From NCBI GenBank assembly GCA_023515745.1, contig JALECJ010000003.1, positions 898,478-962,477 on the forward strand: a stretch of 64,000 nt of DNA, written 5' to 3'. This DNA comes from Amoeboaphelidium protococcarum. Taxonomy: Eukaryota > Aphelidiomycota > Aphelidea. The notes beneath the pieces were generated by a model. That model searched no databases. It was not told the origin of the DNA and saw only the letters and a program-made list of their open reading frames with translations. Shown piece after piece: positions 59,056 to 64,000 of this stretch; position 1 is the first letter of the stretch, and each line of letters opens with the position of its first letter. A program made the position numbers and the translations under genes.

Positions 59056-59775
59056 ATGGGAAAAATTCAAGTTAAAGCGGCGAGAGGTGGTATAAGTACA
59101 AAGGAGAGTTTCCCTTTGCGTTAAAGAACGGCAGTGTAATAGACATCTTAAACTCGGTTGAAGTAGAGGCATGATCTCGATAAATTTGTAAAGAAGCGGA
59201 AAATCTAATCAACTGCTGCACCTAATGATGATGCAGATCAATTTAATGAGTACAGTGAGGATGAAGATGGAGATGATTATCTAGTAGCCGGTGGAGATTA
59301 GGAGCAGATTGAAGCGGCGGAGTATGAATCTGAAGATGGAATTGATCTGAATGATGCCTCAGAGTCTGGCGATGAATATGGATCTACAGAGGCGCATAAA
59401 GCTAAGGGTGTTAAGCGGTAATTGGATGATGTTGCAGATTCTGCTAGCGACGATGATGATGAAGACGATAGTGAAGATGATACTGAGTAGCTTTTATTGG
59501 AATTAGAAAAGATAAAATAAGAGAAGGCGCGTTAATAGGCGTAGTAGTAATAATCATCATCGTCCGGCACCTAGAATGTATAGAATGATGCACCTAATTT
59601 GAAGAGGAGATGGAATGATGATACAGTATTTAGAAATTAGGCTCCTCCTCGTACTTCTGGATAGTAGCAGTAGAGCAGCTTCAATAGCGCGTCCAGGCCT
59701 GCTGCAGTAGTAGATAGTAATGATATTCTTAAGACTGATTTTCACAAAAAGTTTATGAATCGATACTTCAAGTGA
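59056..59775 (+). CDS. CWC15: spliceosomal protein Cwc15
   Basis: A single exon of 239 residues with the conserved ends of Cwc15: ARGGISTKESFPLRQRT at the N-terminus, an acidic middle, LLLELEKIKQEKARQQAQ at about 150-170, LKRRWNDDTVFRNQ, and the terminal DFHKKFMNRYFK directly before TGA. Cwc15 belongs to the Prp19-associated (NTC) part of the active spliceosome. Many Gln, including most of the AQQQQ stretch, are TAA or TAG. The conserved C-terminus at the TGA supports TGA as the only stop. It ends 74 bp from SKI3. Confidence 0.93.
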
Positions 59776-59849
59776 TCACTATTCACTCATGCTGTATTGT
59801 TAATACATAAAGTACTTTGATATTACGTAACTTGCCTGCTATATTGATT

Positions 59850-62800
59850 TCACTTGATAGACTTTTACTGATTCTACTTCTCAATAGATATCCATTGGTT
59901 GAGTGGAGACAATTTTATCGCCTGATTGTAGCAGTCCATAGCTTAATCGCATGCATCTACAGACATTAAGCACCTCGCAAGCACAATGTATCCTTAAGCT
60001 TTAACAGATGTAGGAGTATCAGCTCCTAGCGTAGAGTTGAGTTCATCCAACTACTGCAGACTGGCTATCAAGTCATCGGAACTGACCAAATCGCATAAAA
60101 ATTTGTTGTTCATCAAATTAGCCTCAAATATTTGCAGCCACGCTGTCAGAGCTCGATCCTTCTGAGATTGTTCATTCGTCGCTTTAATTAAGCTCAAGAA
60201 TATATCAATTTTACTGATAGCATCGGTTGCAGCTGGTATATCCCTTTCTTTGATGCTCTCTTCAGCTCGCTTGGCCAATGCCACCAGCAAATAGCACAGT
60301 ACATCAAGCCTATGAGGATACTTATGAACGAGACGCATCATCTCTATCCCATAAGAAGGATCTGAGTGCGGGACATTCAAGCACGAACGTATATAGACTG
60401 ATTACAACACACCATCGTGCGTGTCATTTCCACTCAAACAAAGTTAACTGTGAGCTATAGCGGTATCAATATGACTATCAGCCTACAGTACTCCATTCAA
60501 GTACAACTTCGAGAAAGTGTACCATATCTGAGCGTTATCAGGATGCAAGTGAGCATAACTCAAAAGATACTTGACACCATCAGATACGGATTGCGAGTCG
60601 ATTGAGTATTCAACCTTCAATAAACTCAAATGCAATAGATCCTGATCAGTCATTGATTCAAACGGAATTGATTTCAGTTCCATCAGAGCAGCCTGTGATA
60701 GCTCTTTATCCTTTGAAACTAGACCAAGTGCTAATAGAATCTTGATAGCCTCCAAAAACGACGGATTCTACTAATAACACATGAATAGACAATCTCTAGC
60801 CTTAAGATTCGACTAAGTACCATCGTGAGCAGAAAACAGCATCTGGGCCTTCAATAAAATCGCCTTGGCTTTCAACAGCCCATCAACCTGACCCAAAAAC
60901 TGATCAATGTACACCACAGCCTCATCCTATGATCCTGAATGATAAAGCGACAAAGCCAGCCCAATAACAGTCTCTTTAGTAGTTTTGCGCTTCAAAAGAG
61001 CTTTATATAAAGACACAGCCTCCGTAAGATCTTCAGCCGATTCCAAAAGACATTTAGCCAAGCTAGAGTCACAACTATTAGCAAACTGGATATCATTGTC
61101 CGGGGCAAACTTCTAAGCCTTCCTGAATGAATGCATCGCGGCTTCGTACTGGGACATGCGCAGATGCAGCAATCCTTGTAAAAGTAACATCTAATAGTCC
61201 CGAGGCTTCTGCTTTAAAATACGCTCAATTAGATACAGGCAAAACTCTCCATCTTCTTGTAGAAAATGATCATGCAGGTACAGCTCTATACCAAACGACA
61301 TAGTTTAATGATACTTGGGTAAAACTGACAACTGACACGCGTGTCTGTATAGATTCAGGGTATCAACAGTAGTCTCTGACAATTTCAAATGAGCGGTCAA
61401 GAACCATATAGGCGCCAGCAATGGATCTAGAGCTTGAGCAAAACTTAATGCCTTGCCAGCTTTTCTAATATCAGATTGCACGTAATAGTAATACAACGCC
61501 AAGTTAAACCAATAAGTCGAAGCAGTCACAGATGCAATCTCAATGGCAGTGACAAGAGAGTGAAGAGCCACTGCAAGATTAGACTCAGAACTAGCACGAG
61601 CAAGGCCATTCCAAGCAGAGGAATTCTCTCCATCAACGCAGACTACTTACTTAAGCAGCTAAAGTGAGTTGTTATGACCCTGAGAGTTTAGGTTGACTCT
61701 AGCCTTCAGTTGAAGCATCTGAGCTATCAACTTGCGACTATTGCATTAATAAGCCAACTCTAGGGCCTAATCGATACAAAATAGCGATGCATCACATAAA
61801 CCAGGAAGATTCTACCCGACAACGGTGTTAAAACTCGTCAGTAACTAGTCTCTCCTTTCCGGTAGAATATCGATCTACAACAAGTTAAATAAATCATGCA
61901 GCAGTCTCCAGACAGTTATCAAGCCAGGCTAAGCATCCAGTACAGGTAATAGGATTTCACCGGCAGAGATAAAAGCTTCAATCGCGCGATGTCTCAATCC
62001 ATCATTCATCAAATCCTTACCATACTCCAGTAAGCATTAAGCTTTGGCAACGCATACAACTTAAGTCTGAGTGTTGCCAGATATATCCAATGCAGCATCA
62101 AACCACTCTAGAGCTTCTTAAAATGAAAACAACTTCCATCTGCACACAGCGATACCATACATGGCAACAAAAGACTTTTCACTCAACTGCATAACTCTAC
62201 CATACACTTTGAGTGCAGCAATATAACGATTCAAATTCTGATAGCAGCGGCCTAACATGGACCAGAGTTCACAATTCCCAGAGTCTACACGCAGTGCACA
62301 TTGAAACGCAATTGCAGCATCATTGTATTTCTCCTTGCGATACTAAATGTATCCCAAGCTCTTCCAAGCAGTAACAGATCTGTTATTGCTTTCAATCACA
62401 GCCTCATAAACAGATATCGCCGAATCGGTATCACCCTCTTCTTCGTATAAGCGGGCCAACTTTATACCAACATCTTCAGAAACCGAGCTGCCAGTAACAG
62501 ATTTCTGATAACACTTCTTGGCCCTCGACATATCACCAGCAATCTCTGCATAATAATGACCGAGATATGTGAATGCATCAGAGTATGTAGAATCGATCTG
62601 CACGGCTTTCACAAACATATTGAAGCACTTCTCCTTATCACTTTTATGCGTCTCATCCATATGCCAGTAGATGAGACCAAGTCGATAGTAGTACTCTGCA
62701 GAAGATTTCATTTCCTCAGGGAGAGATAACAATTGCTCTAAGGCAGGTTGATACTAGCCAAGATTAAATAGAGCCCATGATAGTTTAGCTCTCAGTCGAT

Positions 62801-64000
62801 AATTATTCTAATCAACGGCCAATACACGCTGCACAAGGTCCAACATCTTTTCAAATTCTTTCAACCTCTCCATGGCATCTATCAGAAGAAGCACTGCTTC
62901 CAAATCATTCGAGAATTGCTTCAATAAGCCTTCGCAAATAGAGACTGCTTCAAACAATTCAGTCTCAGTAGAGCTGCCATTCTACACATAACATCTGGCC
63001 ATGGTAAGATTCAGTCTCCGCTCTATCCTGGGATAGAATGAGCGTTCATTCACTCTTTTAGACTCAAGCAGCTACTTGGCTTATTTAACTAATACTAGCA
63101 CACCATTAAAATCTTTATACTACAGCAACATTTCAATCAGAAGCAATGGAACGCACATACTATCCTTGTAACTCTTATTCAGATCCTGCATCAATTTCAA
63201 AAGTTCTGTCCTCTCATCTGCCAAATTATCACCGGCGGCATGCATAAACTTGATAAAGGATAAGAATCCCTAAGCCAGCTACCGAGAGGGAAACTTTTCA
63301 CAATACTTTTGCACCACTTGGATGTTATAATCAGCCACACGACTAACATCCTGACTCTCAAGACAATACTCGACTATAAGCGGTTCCAGCGGGAAAGTTG
63401 AACTCATGATCATCTCAACCAGTTAGTTTATATCATTTCTAACATCCTACTTGTCTTCGAGATCAGCATACGGCAACTTCCTCATCAGACTTTCACACAA
63501 CTTCACATGTAGCTATTGCTCTTCCAAACTTCCAACTTCAACTAGTTCAAGCAACGCAGCATACATTTCATTCAAATCGCTCGCATTGTACACAATCTTC
63601 TCCACTTCAGCCCTAATTTATGACAGGGGTGGTGCGCCCAATCTGAATTTGCGAGAATTCACCTCTTTCTAAATGGCTTCCTAATCTCCAGATTCGCGCC
63701 ATTATATCAACTTACGCCAAATTTAACTAGCAGAAGGACAGTCTTCGACATTTTCAAGCTTAAGCAAATGATAGTCCTCACTTCCAGGTAGCAAACGCTT
63801 CAAAACTTCAATAGCATTGTCGCGGTCACGACCATCTGCCAACCGGTCTGCCTACTTGATGACAATTTCCACAAACTTTCGGCTCTCATTTCTACAACTA
63901 TCAATGATAGTATAATTATTATAGCGGGTATATTTTATGGTACAACTTACTGAGTTATGAATATTTTGGTCAATTTATCGTACGAACTCAGCAACTTTTC
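59850..64000 (-). CDS. SKI3: Ski3/TTC37-like TPR protein (partial, 5' end outside)
   Basis: Exon 63891-59850 (1346 codons plus stop) is joined by a 59 nt GTAAGT...TTGTAG intron (63950-63892) to an upstream exon that leaves the window. The visible 1363 residues are nearly all TPR-type helical repeats. The best are at YYYRLGLIYWHMDE, DAFTYLGHYYAEIAGDMSRA, VTAWKSLGYIQYRKEKYNDA and ELWSMLGRCYQNLNRYIAA, in the N-proximal to central half as in Ski3/TTC37. Ski3 is the scaffold of the Ski2-Ski3-Ski8 complex, which feeds mRNA to the cytoplasmic exosome. Over 70 in-frame TAR codons and no TGA occur. Another long TPR scaffold is the main alternative. Confidence 0.8.

Overview
The window is a gene-dense stretch of nuclear DNA from a eukaryote with an altered genetic code. 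TAA and TAG read as glutamine, and TGA is the only stop I can support. Under the standard code almost every gene looks shattered. With TAR = Gln I can trace 36 protein genes, 35 of them to a TGA. In-frame TAR codons fall on residues that are glutamine in the families: IQQ in ribosomal protein uL6, KAMKQV and EEQV in ATP synthase alpha, RLQEMM in Kae1, and RQ in a MADS box. Genes are intron-poor. The few introns are GT-AG and mostly 49-78 nt, some with a TACTAA-like branch site.

The gene set points to a fungus or a close holomycotan relative: a Sla1-type double SH3 protein, a Ste11-type MAPKKK (SAM, RA, kinase), multi-domain Vps10, Rlm1/MEF2-type MADS, Nop8, Ski3, Pbn1/PIG-X, and a secreted protein with a Kex2-like KR site. 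I cannot name the species.

Layout. 1-8400: SLA1 (partial), DUF1764, PP2C-like, DJ-1, a 15-PGDH-like SDR, RPL9 (uL6), KAE1. 8600-16100: two unrecognised proteins, a TPR/Sel1 protein, RMND1-like and complex I NDUFB11/ESSS. 16200-24050: a HutD-aspartoacylase fusion, a small unknown, a secreted protein and AMP deaminase. 24200-32700: an MBOAT acyltransferase, PIG-X, STE11, DNAJC7 and a C2H2 factor. 33500-41200: a giant VPS10 with three Vps10 domains, then RLM1-like MADS. 41600-50600: a possible PD-(D/E)XK protein, VPS20, GNAT, NOP8, an unknown gene with one in-frame TGA, and GH38 alpha-mannosidase. 50700-64000: mitochondrial bL21m, ATP1, a PXA-domain protein, TYW1, an unknown, CWC15 and SKI3 (5' end outside).

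The genes are ordinary housekeeping: endocytosis and vacuolar sorting (SLA1, VPS10, VPS20, PXA protein, alpha-mannosidase), mitochondria (RMND1, NDUFB11, bL21m, ATP1), tRNA modification (KAE1, TYW1), RNA and ribosome work (RPL9, NOP8, CWC15, SKI3) and signalling (STE11, RLM1, C2H2 factor, PP2C). The exceptional thing is the UAR-to-Gln code itself, used even in the most highly expressed genes. I saw no virus, transposon, CRISPR array, rRNA or convincing tRNA gene.
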